Shown piece by piece: positions 10,691-23,525 of a DNA stretch of 64,000 nucleotides. The position numbers were made by a program, and so were the translations under genes. The stretch's first letter is position 1. The number at the start of each line of letters is the position of its first letter. Origin of the DNA: Blasia pusilla (taxonomy: Eukaryota > Marchantiophyta > Marchantiopsida > Blasiales); the NCBI GenBank assembly GCA_050084515.1, contig CM114272.1, forward strand, positions 3,224,001 through 3,288,000, written 5' to 3'. The notes below the pieces were generated by a model that had not been told where the DNA came from, ran no database searches, and worked only from the letters and a program-made list of their open reading frames with translations.

Positions 10691-12220
10691 AACTAGATTA
10701 ATATTGATTTCAGAGAAGAAACGTTTTAAGGTCGACCACCTTTCATGGGACGAGTATATGATGTAGTCACATTTTATAACAGTTGTACGAGCTCTTCAAA
10801 AGCTGGATTTCTTCCTTGAATCCTCTTTTCTTTCACAGAAATCAGGACTACTCGACTCACGGATCCAATTCTTTTGGAAGTTTTACTTTTTGAAGAAATT
10901 ATGATTTCATGAGTCTTTCATGTGCATGTGGTAGTTCAAAAAGAAATTGAAATCCTCCTATTTTAGAACTCTTGATTGAACAAGACGAAGAGCTCGCATT
11001 CGATCTCAAATGAATGTCTGCATCATGATCAAAACGATGAAAACTGTGCACCACCACGAGTAACGACCACTAAATTTTTCTTTCTAAATTTAAGATCTTC
11101 CGATTGTAGTTTTGAAGATGTGCTCGACGAGTAGGAGATTGCTCTCGCGTTCAGGATCCCAGTGTTGTACGAAGTCGGGGTCCGATTCGACATAATCCAG
11201 AGAAGTTTTGGAGCTGACGTACCCAGTGAAACAATAAACACAGCTTCTTGCCTCTCAGATCCTGCACCGACTACAAGCATACCCTATCTATTCTACTGGG
11301 CTGGAATAACACATTCAGAATCACACTTATTCCAGTCGGTTCGCATTTCGATGGAACTCTCATCCTAAGAGAAGTAAAGGTGCGCTTGATAAAGAAGACT
11401 TTATTTGAAGAGCTTCTAGCACGAATCCACACGCACGAACCTGAGCTGCATATAGATTCTTCTTTTCAATTGTCTGAGAACTTTCGTTCCTATGTCTCCC
11501 CTAAACTGGGAGATGCAAGAGTATTTTACGCCCTGGATAAGTCTGAGGATGTGACACCTTCGAAAGCTATACCAGAGTGGCATCAGTAAAGCTTAATTAG
11601 AGTGCGCCTATGTGCACCCTCCCACTAAAATATGAGGTTATTGGAAGGTCAGATTTTAACACATTTGAACAGGACGAAGGCAATGTTCCAGCCATTTAAG
11701 TTTTGTATGCAGAGTCTGACGACATCAAAGGATGATTTTGTTTTTCTTCTATCCGGAGCAGGAGATCATCAGAGTACTTCTAGGCTTAGATTTGGACACT
11801 TGGAAAATTGACGTATCATCATCCACTTTTATGGAGTTGAGTGGTCTATTCTCGAAATTATGTCGTCTGACGTCTGACAAGACTCAAGTTTACTTCAAAG
11901 CTCGACCAGACTCCGTCCCTGGCAAGTGAGGAGAACAGTTTCATCGTGATCGCCCGAGACAGCACTATCACTTGGTCTCATTGATTTGACGGCCTCTACT
12001 TACACGAGGTGGTTTCTATCGATATACGCAGACTGCTCTCAGAATATTTTCAAGACCTGTTGTGACAGCTAGAAACAGAGTGTACGTTCATATATCACGA
12101 GGTCAACATGTATACGTATGCAGCATTTGGCGGGATGATATGAGTTAGGAAAACGTGCAACACTTCATTCGAGTGAGATTTAATTCCTTCATAACGAGAA
12201 GAACATCGGAAAAATCCAAC
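10691..12220. other. Intergenic region between germin-like remnants
   Basis: No recognised gene. The longest plus ORF (11248-11589, 113 codons, with a segment ELLARIHTHEPELHI) looks somewhat protein-like but matches no family I know. It shares only the string FRSYV with a random ORF at 17.1 kb. I leave it unassigned. Confidence 0.4.
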
Positions 12221-12364
12221 TTAACAAATCTTAATCGGATTCGTTCGGTCGGGTGGAACGAAGAAATCAGCTATAGGCTCGGGATCAGAAGCATGAACTT
12301 GCAGAGTTAAAGCAGCAACAAGAAAAGCCACTGCGTAGAACGTGCTTGGGCCCATCCGACCCAT
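12221..12364 (-). pseudogene. 5' fragment of a germin-like gene, inverted
   Basis: A 47-codon minus-strand ORF starts with a germin-like signal peptide (FYAVAFLVAALTLQVHASDPE) and continues to DFFVPP, closely matching residues 1-38 of the intact gene at 9783-10412. It then leaves the homology and stops at TAA. No continuation of the cupin domain was found downstream (toward lower coordinates). It is either a truncated inverted duplicate or a first exon whose remainder was lost. The intact gene and this fragment are convergent. Confidence 0.8.
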
Positions 12365-15300
12365 AGTCGAGCTCGAGATCTTGGAGTGCTTCGTTACTGA
12401 ACGCGTGGCAACATCGGAAGTTTGATGAAGATGATTACTAATACCCCAATGGGTTCCTGAAGATAGCTGAAGATGGAAATGCCACCGTGTGGGTTAGTGC
12501 GGTTCAGACTTGAATGGAATGTTTCAATCTCATGAGAAATCTAGGTTTATACACTCCTTGGAGTAAAAGCCCCAGCTATGTGCCGATCTATGGAGGCCTG
12601 ACTCGGTCGCCACATGTGATCGCTTCGTTACCGTTTGTCTCACAGGCTAAACGAGAACATAAGTGAAGCCCACAGACGAACATTGCTGGGAAACCTTCGT
12701 CCCCTAGAAAATCCTGGAGCAGCTTCTCAGTTCCGTTGCAGACGAAATCTTTGAGAACGATCACCGCCACCTTCCGTCAGAGATCAGATCTTCATGTTAA
12801 CTTGAAGAGGTGTGATTCCGATGAGGATGTGTGACGACGGACTACCTCTTTCCTGTTCAAAGTTCCGTACGGAGACCAGGTCTTCACTCGAAGCTTGGGG
12901 AAACCATTGACGATGTACAAGAAGGGGGAGAGCCGGTTCACTCCGAGTCTAAAGAGCATCTTTGTCGTATGTAGGTCTAGTTAGTTGAGTTTGAGTCTAA
13001 ATACAAGTTATTTACAGTAGTACAATCTTCTTACCTATCACATCTTGGCAGATAAAAGCTTCAGATTAAAAATGAAAAGAAATTTGTGAAATTTGGAATG
13101 CCGACCTCCAGAATCCGTGAAGATCTGTCGACTTTGCTCAGAAACGTTTTCCAAAGCACCGAGAACTTTGTGGGAGTTTCTAGACGAAGTCCAGTCTAGA
13201 CCAGTGAAAGAAGTTGGTAAGAGCTCGAGACTTCCCAATTTTCGACGGTCGATCTTCTAAGGGTTGGGCAGGAAAATCGCATTTGTTCCAGCGATTTATG
13301 GGATTCTTCCCCAATTTCTAGACTCACACCTGCCGGAACCTTGAAGTCATCGCCAGGTCAGGACTCGCTTCGAAGTTTCGGAAAGCGCTAGAAGGAGCGG
13401 CCAGAAGCATGGTAGATCAAAATGCAATCTATTTCAGACCCCTGATTTCAAGGCTAGTTGATCCTGCCCCGCTTGAGATTATGCTGATCGATTGAACTCT
13501 TAGACTGGGTGGGCAGCGTCCGGTTATGATTGCTCTAGACGATTAGAAACTATGAAGTGTACGTTACTTTCGTGCGCGTGGTCATACTTTTCCTACTTTT
13601 TAGGTTAGATGATCTTACATTGTAAGACCGGGTTCCCATTTTTCAACTGTTGCTTCTTTCGTTTCTGCTGGTGTGAATTTCTGGTGAGCATCTGTTGGTG
13701 TGAGGTCAGATTTTAGGAATCCCTTTATTCTCGGTCGGGCGTGGCCTTGGGTTCACGACTGTCTCAGTCCCTTGATCGTAGTTCCGATGAATTTCCAAAT
13801 TTTTTTCAAATACATTGTAAGTCTGTTTTGCGTTCTACACGTGGATGCTTACAATTGGACGTAACCAGGCGAGACTTACGTGTGACTCGACCCGCTGTGT
13901 GAGATAGTGCTATAAATAGGTAAATGTAAATAGGTAAACGGAGCGACATCAACCCTTCCGACATCAACCCTTCCTTTCGGACGGAAACGCACTCTTACTC
14001 GATTCACACGGGAGCGGTAAGCCTCCGTTTGGAGGCATACTGCCCCCGAATATACTACTCCCGTTCCGGCTCCATTTGAGAGAAGCCGGAACGTACCGAG
14101 GTCGAGGCCGGAACTAAGGCCCCAAACGTAGGGCTCCGTTTCCTTCCTCACCTTCGTGTCTCTCGCGGCTCGACCTTACAAGAAGGGTACGTTCAGTGGG
14201 CGATACAACTAAATCGTCGAGAATCTGACTGTGGATATGCTTCAGGAAAAGCTATGAAACTAGTAAACGCAGGTAGCGGGGAAAACGTGGAAGAGTGGAT
14301 ACTAAGTCTCATAAGTATCCATAAACAATGCGCATATTTTTAATTAATCACTTTTGTCTGAGTATTGAAATATGTGTGGTCCCACTCAATTAAATGAAGA
14401 GCAAGGAAGGGGCATGTTCGATGAAACCGTAAGGTTTCCAAGTCCAACTCAACTGAAATATCGGAGAAGCCGGAGCTACCAACTCTCATATTAGATATGA
14501 AAAGACTCCAATTATGCAACTTTCCACAACCCGGGAGATGAAAATTAGATTAGTAAATCTCTACGACATTCTAGGATTCCGTGAGACTAGGTAGAGCTAG
14601 ACCTAGTCAAATGTGGAGTTATTTTCTGTGCGAAACACATAGAGTAAATACATTCTTTGCAGGAAAGATTTGAGGCCAGTTTCTCCTATTTTTGTTTGTT
14701 AAGTGTTTCTATGTGAGTGATCGAGTATAGTGTACATATAGAGATCTGATTTTTAACATGGGAGCTACGCTCTTTGGAGCTATTCTCTTTCATATGCGTG
14801 GGGCTACCACTGCAAGTTCGTAGAAATTGGACACTTGCGATTGCAACAGTATAATTTCTACGATCTTTCGCTTGGATTATCCCAGCCGTATGAACGAGCT
14901 ACAACCTACCTTTTTAGATTAGCTAGGCTTAATCATTTCTATGGGCCAATTGCGATAGGCCAGCCGCGTAGCATCACATCAAGCCGCCAGTGATGTGATC
15001 TGAACTCGATCTATCTCAAACTACAATTTCGAACCCAGCAATTTTCCAGCTCTTCCCTGAGAAAGTACATATTTATCATATTCATAGCCCGGACTGGTGC
15101 GATCACATCTGGCTGCCAGTACTGTTCAAATCAAGACTCGCATCTGCGATCCTTCTCATGAGAACTAAAAGTAACAAGATTCGTGGGCTTTATTCTAAAT
15201 TGCTAAAAGCTTCCCTGGAAGTAATCTACGTTACTTCTGGGAAGCATGACATATCAAGCAATGCCCATAACTGTACATCGCTTGACACAAAACATACAGT

Positions 15301-15582
15301 CCAACGGAATATTCTTACCACGAATCGCCATGCTAAAGACGCTGACTTTTTCAATGATCAATTCAGCGCCCACTCATTCACTAGCTCCCTTGCGCTTGCA
15401 AATGAAGCTCAATGTCAGCAAAGCGAGGGTCTCGATATGCCCGTCGACTTTCACGTCCTACGAAGGTGAATTCGCACATGACGCACACTTCCCTGAAATG
15501 AGTCCTGTGCATCTGCTATCTACTCAGCCAATACACTGATGGCCCCCTCATGCTGACTACAGAGCACTATCTATCGCAAGAT
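12365..15582. other. Intergenic region
   Basis: No gene recognised. Small tandem motifs occur at 13905-13975 (AAATAGGTAAA repeated; CGACATCAACCCTTC repeated), followed by a relatively GC-rich patch to about 14150. An imperfect inverted repeat (GCTTCCC..GGGAAGC) lies at about 15209-15245. ORFs at 15158-15539 are not convincing. Confidence 0.45.
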
Positions 15583-16140
15583 CTAGGAGGAGTTGGGCTC
15601 GCTTCCTATCTGGATCCTGCCCACGACCCTGTAAGTGTCTTTTCCCTGGACCTTCTCGTACCTCGCAATACCGCGAGCGCGGGCAAGTCCTCCGCTTCCT
15701 CCAACGATGGCGACCTCCTGGTTCCTGCTCTGCTGACCCTGACCTCTGTTCCAAACACCACGGAGGTGAAGTTGGGCGTTGGCAAATCGCCTGTCCTGGT
15801 TGATTTCTACGTCCTTGAATTTGATAGTGGAGATCTTCTGGACCTGGTTGTTGCTGACATAGTAGTACAGGCCGCTCACATTGGCGACGCGCTCGGATTC
15901 TAGGCTTCGCTCCTTCGTCGCCCTGTTGGAGAACACGATTCCTCTTCCCTTGTTGTTCTTGTCTGCGAACACGTTCAAGGAGTCTCTGGACGGGGGTCCG
16001 AAGACAGGCACTTCGTTGGACTGAGACTCGTGTTCGTAGATCTCGAATCGGATGGTCTCGTCCCTGTCTGCCTGCACCATGCATACGGTGGCCAGCAATA
16101 CGCAGCCGACAAGAACCAAGAGCATATTGCCGCGAGCCAT
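15583..16140 (-). CDS. Dirigent-like secreted protein (copy 3)
   Basis: 185 residues. Signal peptide 1-24 (MARGNMLLVLVGCVLLATVC, then MVQA). Dirigent core: FEIY strand at 32-35, GRGIVFSNRA at 65-74, an N-glycosylation sequon NVS at 87, VSGLYYY at 88-94, QLHLRGVW at 123-130, hallmark VGGSGGLARARG at 146-157, last strand GRIQI. It is closest to copy 2 in the signal peptide but lacks that copy's acidic insertions. It starts at the ATG in the shared CCATGG context. A possible TATAAAT lies at 16572-16578, more than 400 bp upstream, which would fit a leader containing an intron. Stop codon is TAG. Its presence makes a loose three-gene cluster over 14 kb. Confidence 0.87.
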   Translation of the reverse strand: MARGNMLLVLVGCVLLATVCMVQADRDETIRFEIYEHESQSNEVPVFGPPSRDSLNVFADKNNKGRGIVFSNRATKERSLESERVANVSGLYYYVSNNQVQKISTIKFKDVEINQDRRFANAQLHLRGVWNRGQGQQSRNQEVAIVGGSGGLARARGIARYEKVQGKDTYRVVGRIQIGSEPNSS

Positions 16141-16178
16141 GGCGATGGGACTTCAAAGACGAGCGTAAGATCCTGCAG
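16141..16178 (-). promoter_or_regulatory. Leader with conserved splice-acceptor-like motif, dirigent copy 3
   Basis: Minus strand reads TTCCTGCAG|GATCTTACGCTCG 32 nt before the ATG, matching the leader of copy 2 (TTTCTGCAG|GATTTTACGCTAG). A 3' splice site of a 5'-UTR intron is the simplest reading; no clear donor was seen upstream. Confidence 0.4.
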
Positions 16179-19100
16179 GAATTTTTTAAAAAAGGATGAC
16201 ACTTCAAAACATTTTGCAACAACGAGCTTATCCATAGCACTACATGAACATTTTGCACTGAAGTCGATTCAGGGAGACGAAGAGAACTCGAAAGTCCGTA
16301 AAATGATATCTAAAGCAGTGAAATCGAGGAAAACCGGAACACTACAACTTCTACACATTCAAGACTCGGACGAGTTGCGGAAGTCCATCAAATTCCGTGA
16401 AATGAATAAACGAAGGAAAAAGAAGCGTAAAGATCTGGTGATCGACTAGATCATGTGTGAGGAGTGTGCGTGATAGAAGTACAAAGTACTCACTCAGTCG
16501 AGAAGAGAAATCTCGAACACTCTTGCTGAACTGGTGAAATGGTGAGTTAAAATTAGCTCACCTCGCGATCAATTTATACAGCAGATCACCGAGAGGTAGG
16601 TAAGCATCATCCTCTACATGCATCTGCTCCCTCTTGCGATAGGCTCATGAGGTGAGCAACAATCCATCGAAGAAAATATTGTATGTTCGGCTGTTAATTT
16701 GCTGCGATCGGAGGGTTTGCTACCCAGACCAGACCCAAGCGGAATCCTGAATATCGAACATATCCAAGAATCTGGAGTAAATCAAGCATTTAAACGTCTC
16801 GAGCACTGTCATTATTTATTCCTCTTATCTACGGCGGGTTGGGGTCTACTACCTCAAGTCCCGTCCATGTTGGATTTCCTATAAACATATTGCCTTTCTC
16901 CATATCATCAAAGGATCTCAGTATTTCCTTTCGTTCCTTGTAATTCTGTATTCAATGCTGGACCAGTTTTTGCAGCATAATATCTGGTACCGCCTTGAGA
17001 TTCTTCTTGACTTTTCCCTGCGCTCGGGTCAAGATTTCAGTCCCCTTCACTGTTTACCTCATGCACTTCTCACCCGCATGAATGGGAAAGTACTTGAGAA
17101 CTTATTTGAAGTCAGTATATATAAATATAATAGATTTGGCGAGTGTAAGAAAACAATTTCGCTCCTACGTCCCAAAAGGTATGATTTTTCCATCCCCAAA
17201 AGAGTTGGAACTGTATGTCTTTTTCGAAATTTTGACAAGATTAACTCTTCCAAATAATGTTCGATGTGTTTCAATGTCCGGAGCCATGTCAGCTATCGCT
17301 GAGGAACTCCGACCGCATGATCCAAATAACAGCCTAAGCCTAAGTAACATAAAATTAATTTTGTGGGATCGGCTGCACAGAAGTCTTCATTTGGGTGCAC
17401 AGAAGACTTAATTTCGAGCTTCTAATTGAGGAGCAAGAGTAATCGCAGCATGGTCGTAAATTGCATATGCTCCAATTAATATCGAGCAGGTATACTAGTT
17501 ACACACACAGCGGATGAAGTTGTTAGGAAGGTAAGATGTCAAGCTTTTGCTTTCTAACTGCCCTGCAATGCGAAAGTCTCTAGCTCTACCTAATCAATGA
17601 GATTTGCGCATGTGTCCAAAGCGATGGGGCAGTTCACCCTTCGCAGGATAGATTTGTCCGCGCCAATCAAACGAACATTCTTGCGGAGCGTCACTGCACG
17701 GACGCGTCAAGCTCTCCCACGCTGGAACAGATTGCAACGCTCGGTGTTTTATGTGTTTCGCTGCTCGGCAGACTAGCAGATGCCCTGCATCTGGACCATC
17801 TTTTGAGAGCCGTTGGAGAATGGAGACTGAAGCGGCCCACGACAGCCACGCTTATGCATGCATGCAAGTGCGGACATTGTTTCCCGAGGAGCTGCGTGCG
17901 CTCTCATCTAATTCCTGTGGAAAGCAGAAGGCAAATCATTACGTGGGCTTTGTGCAATGGGCCTAGGGGTAGTGGTGGAGTAGTGCATGACAGGATAATC
18001 TGAGCAGGACGAAGAAATAGCGAATATGAGTTGAGTGCACGTGATTATTGTGTCTGTATGGTTCAATGCGGAGGGGATAGATACCTCAAACAATCGAGAA
18101 CTACTGCGGAGCACAATGTGCCTGCGATGACAGACTTTGAAACTGGAGATCTGGGATCCTCGAGCTGCTCCACTCATATGAGAAATAAGTTGATTTGCTG
18201 GTAGAAAAATTACTATCTCCATCAATGTGACAGGAAATCCTGCACTTTTCCTAATCGGTTTGTGCTTCGAGGGAGCACGCAACAACTCTTAAAAAAAATT
18301 TAGCCATTGTTGCAGCTTGGGGTACTCGAAGCTGATTTGTAGGTATCCCGTTTATGAGTTGTCGAAAATATGTGCCTGTATTTCCATGACATAGATGTGA
18401 AACCTCTGCTTCAATTAGATGGAGGAGGCCATTCGCTTGAGGGAAAGTGATAGGGCCCCGGAACCAGGATATTCTCCTCTGACCGAGAAGAATAGGCATC
18501 TGACTATAGAAGCGTGTTGTGGCTACAGCGATCCCTATTTAGGAGATGTACGGATGACCGTTCTTTTCAAAATTCATTGTGTGGTAGTGAGCCAGATTTG
18601 GACTCTGTTAAAGTCAATTTTGATCTGGGGACTAGTTTAAAAGTTCTGGAAGACACGAGACCTGTAGACTCTCCAGGGTTTTGTGAGAATTTCTAATCTT
18701 CAAACTATAGCAGTTCACGATCACGAATCATTTTTTGCTTAATTTCTCTTTTAACCCTAAACTTCTTTCCCATTTTCTGGAGGCCTCAGCGAAGCCTTCC
18801 TTCGTCATTGTCCTAATTCATCCACAAGGCCACATCTCCTAGATTTCCGGGTTTCAATACAAGTTTTTTTCTGAAATACTTATGATTCCCTGCAACTTCA
18901 TTCTCCAGGTCCAACTGCTGGAGTCATATGCAGCTTCGAGTCACAGAAAGGCAATGAATTTTCTTGAGGATAGGAGACGGGAGATCTGCTTGGAGACTCT
19001 AATGATTAAGTGATTCCAAATTTTCTTAACCTCTAAAACGTGCTTGTTCTGAGAACCAAGGAGGCGGCTCTAAACTAACATGTCCAGTCCTTTCTATATT

Positions 19101-20930
19101 TTGATTGCTAGTTTGCACTCGGACATCTACGAGGTCTGCGCTGTCTCTGGGTTATTGAATTTCTTTCCTTCTCAGTGATCTGCTCGGGTTAACTTGAAGA
19201 GACGTCCTCTATATTTCATCCCAAAGGCTTGAATCCTCAAAGAATTCATTCTTCGCAGCCCTTTGATGAAACTTTATATTACAGTTACAGAGAAGCTGAC
19301 GAAAAGGAAACATTAAGAATATTTACTGCCAAATGTGGTTTGCAGGCCAAGTCATGTCTATATTATGTCACTCTGGCTTCAACGTCTCTGAATTCAAATG
19401 CGGATGATTGCGTTTGCCTCAACCTCAACGCCTTAAGAAAACATTAGATGTACCGGTATCTGGGACTTATATATGTCCTCACAGCTTTAGTTCTCAGGGT
19501 CAGATTTTTTAATCCTTAATTGTGACTCGTCTACAGTCTGAGTTATGAATGGAGATCTAGACCGTGTGAAATTGGGCTAAGGGTATGAATGAAGTAGCTT
19601 TCTGGGTCGAGAACCGTAAAGATATTGCACTTTCTGCTTACGAGGTTTAGCTTGTAACACTTGACAACACAATTTGATAGGCATATTTACATCTTACATT
19701 CTTGAATTTATTATTCTGATAGTTGAGTAAATAATTTGCTCCCCAAGAAGATCAGTTAGGTTACTTTCGATGTCCTTAGTGTAAAAATTCATACTAACAT
19801 CAATATAAGGTTCAGCATCCATAGAATATTCTCTAATGAATTAAATATTTATCAAGAAAATAGTCAAGAAGAAAACCTCTTCTTCCAAAGCTCCCAACTC
19901 CTCACACTCACTATCTACAATCCACACAAGTATAATAACAAATTTCCCAATCTTATGGCCATAAATCCTGCCTAACAAGAGAGATCATAAAATGATTCAG
20001 CAATAATGAGACTTTGCCTACTATCAAGGCATAATTTGTCTCGATAGGTTACTCTATCTAATAGAAATCAATCACTGCAATCTCTCTATAGAATTCACAA
20101 TCATGCATTTCTAACTTTTGCAAATCCCATCGGATCAAGACTCTCACCCCCGCATATCAAAATAAGAAATGGAATACTTCACTATCACGTCAAAGATGCA
20201 TGGGAAATTCAAGAGATTAAAAAGCTGAAGCATCTACTCTCCTTAAGCTTAGACCATTCTAATGGCCTCTCAATATACAACAAAAATAATCGTTCCCTCT
20301 TCTCAAAGTTCTTCTTAAGTATATACTAGCGGGGTTCTTCCTCCATGGCCCTTTGATACAACAAAATTGTCAATAGATGGAGGCCTTGCTCTTCATTTTT
20401 TTAAATTCCTTCAAGACTCTTAAAGGTGAAGTTTTCACTAGTATATGAGATGTTGTCTTATGACTTCTAGTGTCAGATTCATACAACATTTAATAATTAG
20501 ATTCTTTTTTCAATGAGTTCATTTTCACCGCCACCCCTTTTTGCAAAATGAAGAAAAAACTCCTTTCTTTGAAGGATCAAATTGTAAGGATTCATAACTA
20601 GAATCTTCTAAAGAGAATAGACGCACGAGGCCCAACAATTTCCGGTGAGCCTTTTTTTTCTACAAGTCCTCATTTTAGGACTAAGATGTAACAACTTCCA
20701 CTACGACTGAAAGGAAAGTAGTCTTGAGGTTTATTTTCGATGAGTTAATTACTTGTAATCAATGGGAAATAAGGAATGATGTTCGTCTTTGCAAACTTTT
20801 AGTAAATTAGTACAAGATGGTAAACCTTGAAAGTTAGAAACTTTGTTCATGATAAGGTTTTGCACAAACCAAAAATGGAGATTTTTTTCTCAAAAATTAT
20901 CCAATATTTAATCCCAGATTTTCCATTGAA
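16179..20930. other. Gene-poor region grading into AT-rich DNA
   Basis: No supportable gene. ORFs up to 139 codons are unrelated to any family I recognise. From about 19.6 kb the base composition drifts to clearly AT-rich, which marks the edge of the transposon-rich half of the window. Confidence 0.45.
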
Positions 20931-22015
20931 CATCCTGTTATTGATGTTACATATATTTTATTTTAAATGGAAATAAAAAAATCAAGATATTCCATAATTT
21001 TTTTCTTCACGAAAACCAACATGTCCACCGACATCCCCAATGGATCCCTTTCCCATTTTTTCTCCCTACCCAATGCCCACGTAGGCTTGGGATGCGAGAA
21101 AGTGTGTGTGCTTAGATTAAGGAAGGTGGACATGAATTGGCTTGCGGAGGGAGGACCCGCAACCTGCCTTCTACAAGCCTATCATGGGCTTGGCCGGTGC
21201 AGGCTACAAAACGAACGACGAGTGCTTTTAATGGGTGTAGGCTGATCTCGAGTTTACGTTGCGGGCGGGGCAGGCTCTAGTGCAAGCCGTGGGTACTTGC
21301 GCTCGCACGAGTTGTCTATCATGTCCTAAATACAAGCATAGACATGGAAAACGTGTGGAGACACGGACTTTTCCATGTGCAACTTTACAAATATTTAGTC
21401 TTGAATATTATGTCAAGCCTTGGTTCAAGAGTCTTTAGGAGTAAATAATGAGTGCACTACAAATATGGTAAGATTAATATAAATGAAGAAATACAACTAG
21501 ATACTAGCTTTAAGCAAGGTTTGGTTCATATTGAAAAAAATTAATAAAATATGGATGAACGTATCTTTTGCAATATTCAATAGACAAAGAAAACAAATTC
21601 TACCTGCATACACATACTTGTTAGTTTCACAGTATCTTTTTGCGAGAAGCTATTTTAAAGGGTGCGCACTTTCAAAGTTAAACTTTCCATTAAACTTGAA
21701 CTATATCATGTATATATTTTTAAGTATGATGTACTTAATGGCCAATTTAATCACATTATAAGAGTGTTACGTAATTTCTATTGAGATGAGTACATATATG
21801 ACTTTTAATTGTATATCATTTATAAGGTTCATAATATCATATGAATGATCATTTTTATTTATTTATTATAGTTCATATTTTATATGGTATTTATCACTTT
21901 CATGATATTCTAGATGTACAAATATTTCTTGTATAGAGGAAATTAGGTACATTACAATCTTCTTGTTAATTTAAAAATAATTGGATACACCATATGCTAT
22001 TCAAGGTTGTAGACA
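20931..22015. other. AT-rich DNA with a GC-richer island
   Basis: Mostly AT-rich, but 21035-21320 is locally GC-rich with words such as CTTGCGGAGG, GGACCCGC and GCGGGCGGGGC. The latter part (21330-21380) contains a CATGTC..GACATG motif, and similar words recur at the end of the GC-rich block at 22025-22350. No gene. Confidence 0.4.
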
Positions 22016-22380
22016 GAAAAAGTTCGGGTCTGCGCACCTGTCCATGTCTGTGCGGGCCTGGGTACCCAAGGCCTGCAATCGAGCCCGCATCCAAGCCCGC
22101 CCTCAACCCGCATCCATTGCGTGGCCCGTAGCCCGGCTTGGGGCGGGCTCGGTGCCTCCCTCAAGCCCACCTTGCAGGCCCTGGGTGCGGGCTCTGCCCA
22201 CTTGGAGCCCGCATTTGCCCGTCCAGAGCCCGTGCCCAATCAGCCTTGAATGCGCGTTTGCCTACCCTAGCCCGCGCCCGCCCTCCCTAAGCCCACCCTA
22301 CGGGCCACGCAACACGTGCGGGCTCCGAGGCAGGCTTGGGTGCGGGCCGGGCACATCCAAGGACATGTCCGGACTTGTTC
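22016..22380. repeat. GC-rich degenerate GCCCGC-repeat island
   Basis: About 330 bp made of irregular repeats of GCCCGC / GCGGGC / AAGCCC words, abruptly embedded in AT-rich DNA. The long ORFs on both strands (143 and 80 codons) are by-products of the missing A/T stops. It may be the interior of a non-autonomous transposon, but no terminal repeats were established. Confidence 0.55.
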
Positions 22381-23525
22381 TTTTCCGTACAATCTTGATG
22401 CTAGGATATTAGGATGATTTAATTTTTTCCTTTTCTATCTTTCATGTAGTCTTGTTATTTTTTAAACTCAACTTCGTCCCATCATGTCTATGCTTTCTTT
22501 CTCTTTCTAATTTGGAGATCCTTGGAATTTGGAGTGCTGAATCTATTTATATGATAATCAAGGTTTGTTCCTTTTAATTGTAACTCAATAAGATAAAGGG
22601 GAAATTTCCAATATGGAACATTCAAAGAATAAGTCTCTAATTGCAAAGTAAAGATTATAAGATCTTTCCTCCTTCTCTCTTCATTTTCTTTTCCCAAGTT
22701 GAGCACCCTCCATGCATAAATATTAATAAATTCTCATGGCTATTGAGAGAGGCTATCAAATCCTAATAAAATCTTAAAAGAAACTTAGATAGAATCATGG
22801 AAGTGGGAAAAAAATTTCCAAGGAGACTAACATGGTTATTAATTTCTACTTTAATTTATAATAGAGTCTCCAAATATAGATCTTCGTTTTTAAGGGGTCT
22901 TTTTTTTTGTCATTGAAGTTTCAATACAAGCCCTCCAAGGATGTAAGAAATCGTTGGCAAGAATTTTTTAAAAATAAAATCTGAAAGTAGGTTATATGGA
23001 TAAAGTCTAGGAGAATTTTTTTTTTGTATATTCCAAAAGGATTTGCAAAACTTCAATTATAATTAAGAATGAACTAATTTTTCTTTATAAATGCTTTGTT
23101 AATTGGAGAAACTTTGTCCTCATGTGGAAAAACATTGAGTGGAGTTGAATATGTCTTATAAAATGAAATAAAACCCTTTGTTGGACTTGGTGGAGAGCGT
23201 GAGAAGCTTGATGTTAGAAGTACCCTAGAGACATGCAACTTGAAATGTAATCTCTGCGCCTCGCCTTGCGCAAATGTCTCGTCCACTTGTGTTGAATGTA
23301 GGTTTTCACCTATAGTCGAAAATATCATCCCACTTCCATCAATGATAGATGTCACCATCTCCTTAAAAGAGCATAGTCTTAGTGATGAAGGGCAACATAA
23401 ATTGCCACATACCTTCAATATTCTGCTAGTGTAGGCACATGGGTTGCAAAACATAGACAATATAGCAACTAACATCATTGTCCTTTATAGGCAAGTTGAA
23501 AATCTTTGTAGTCAAGTTACCAACT
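22381..23525. other. AT-rich intergenic DNA
   Basis: No gene recognised. The minus ORF at 23074-23478 (134 codons) has no family resemblance I can name. It ends right where an LTR-like sequence begins. Confidence 0.4.

Noticed and set aside
10742-10765. Possible third germin-like scrap (WDEYM codons)
   Set aside because: Only about 13 of 18 bases match; too short to separate from chance.
11248-11589. 113-codon ORF that looks partly protein-like
   Set aside because: No recognisable family, no paralogue in the window, no splice context; kept only as a remark in the intergenic entry.
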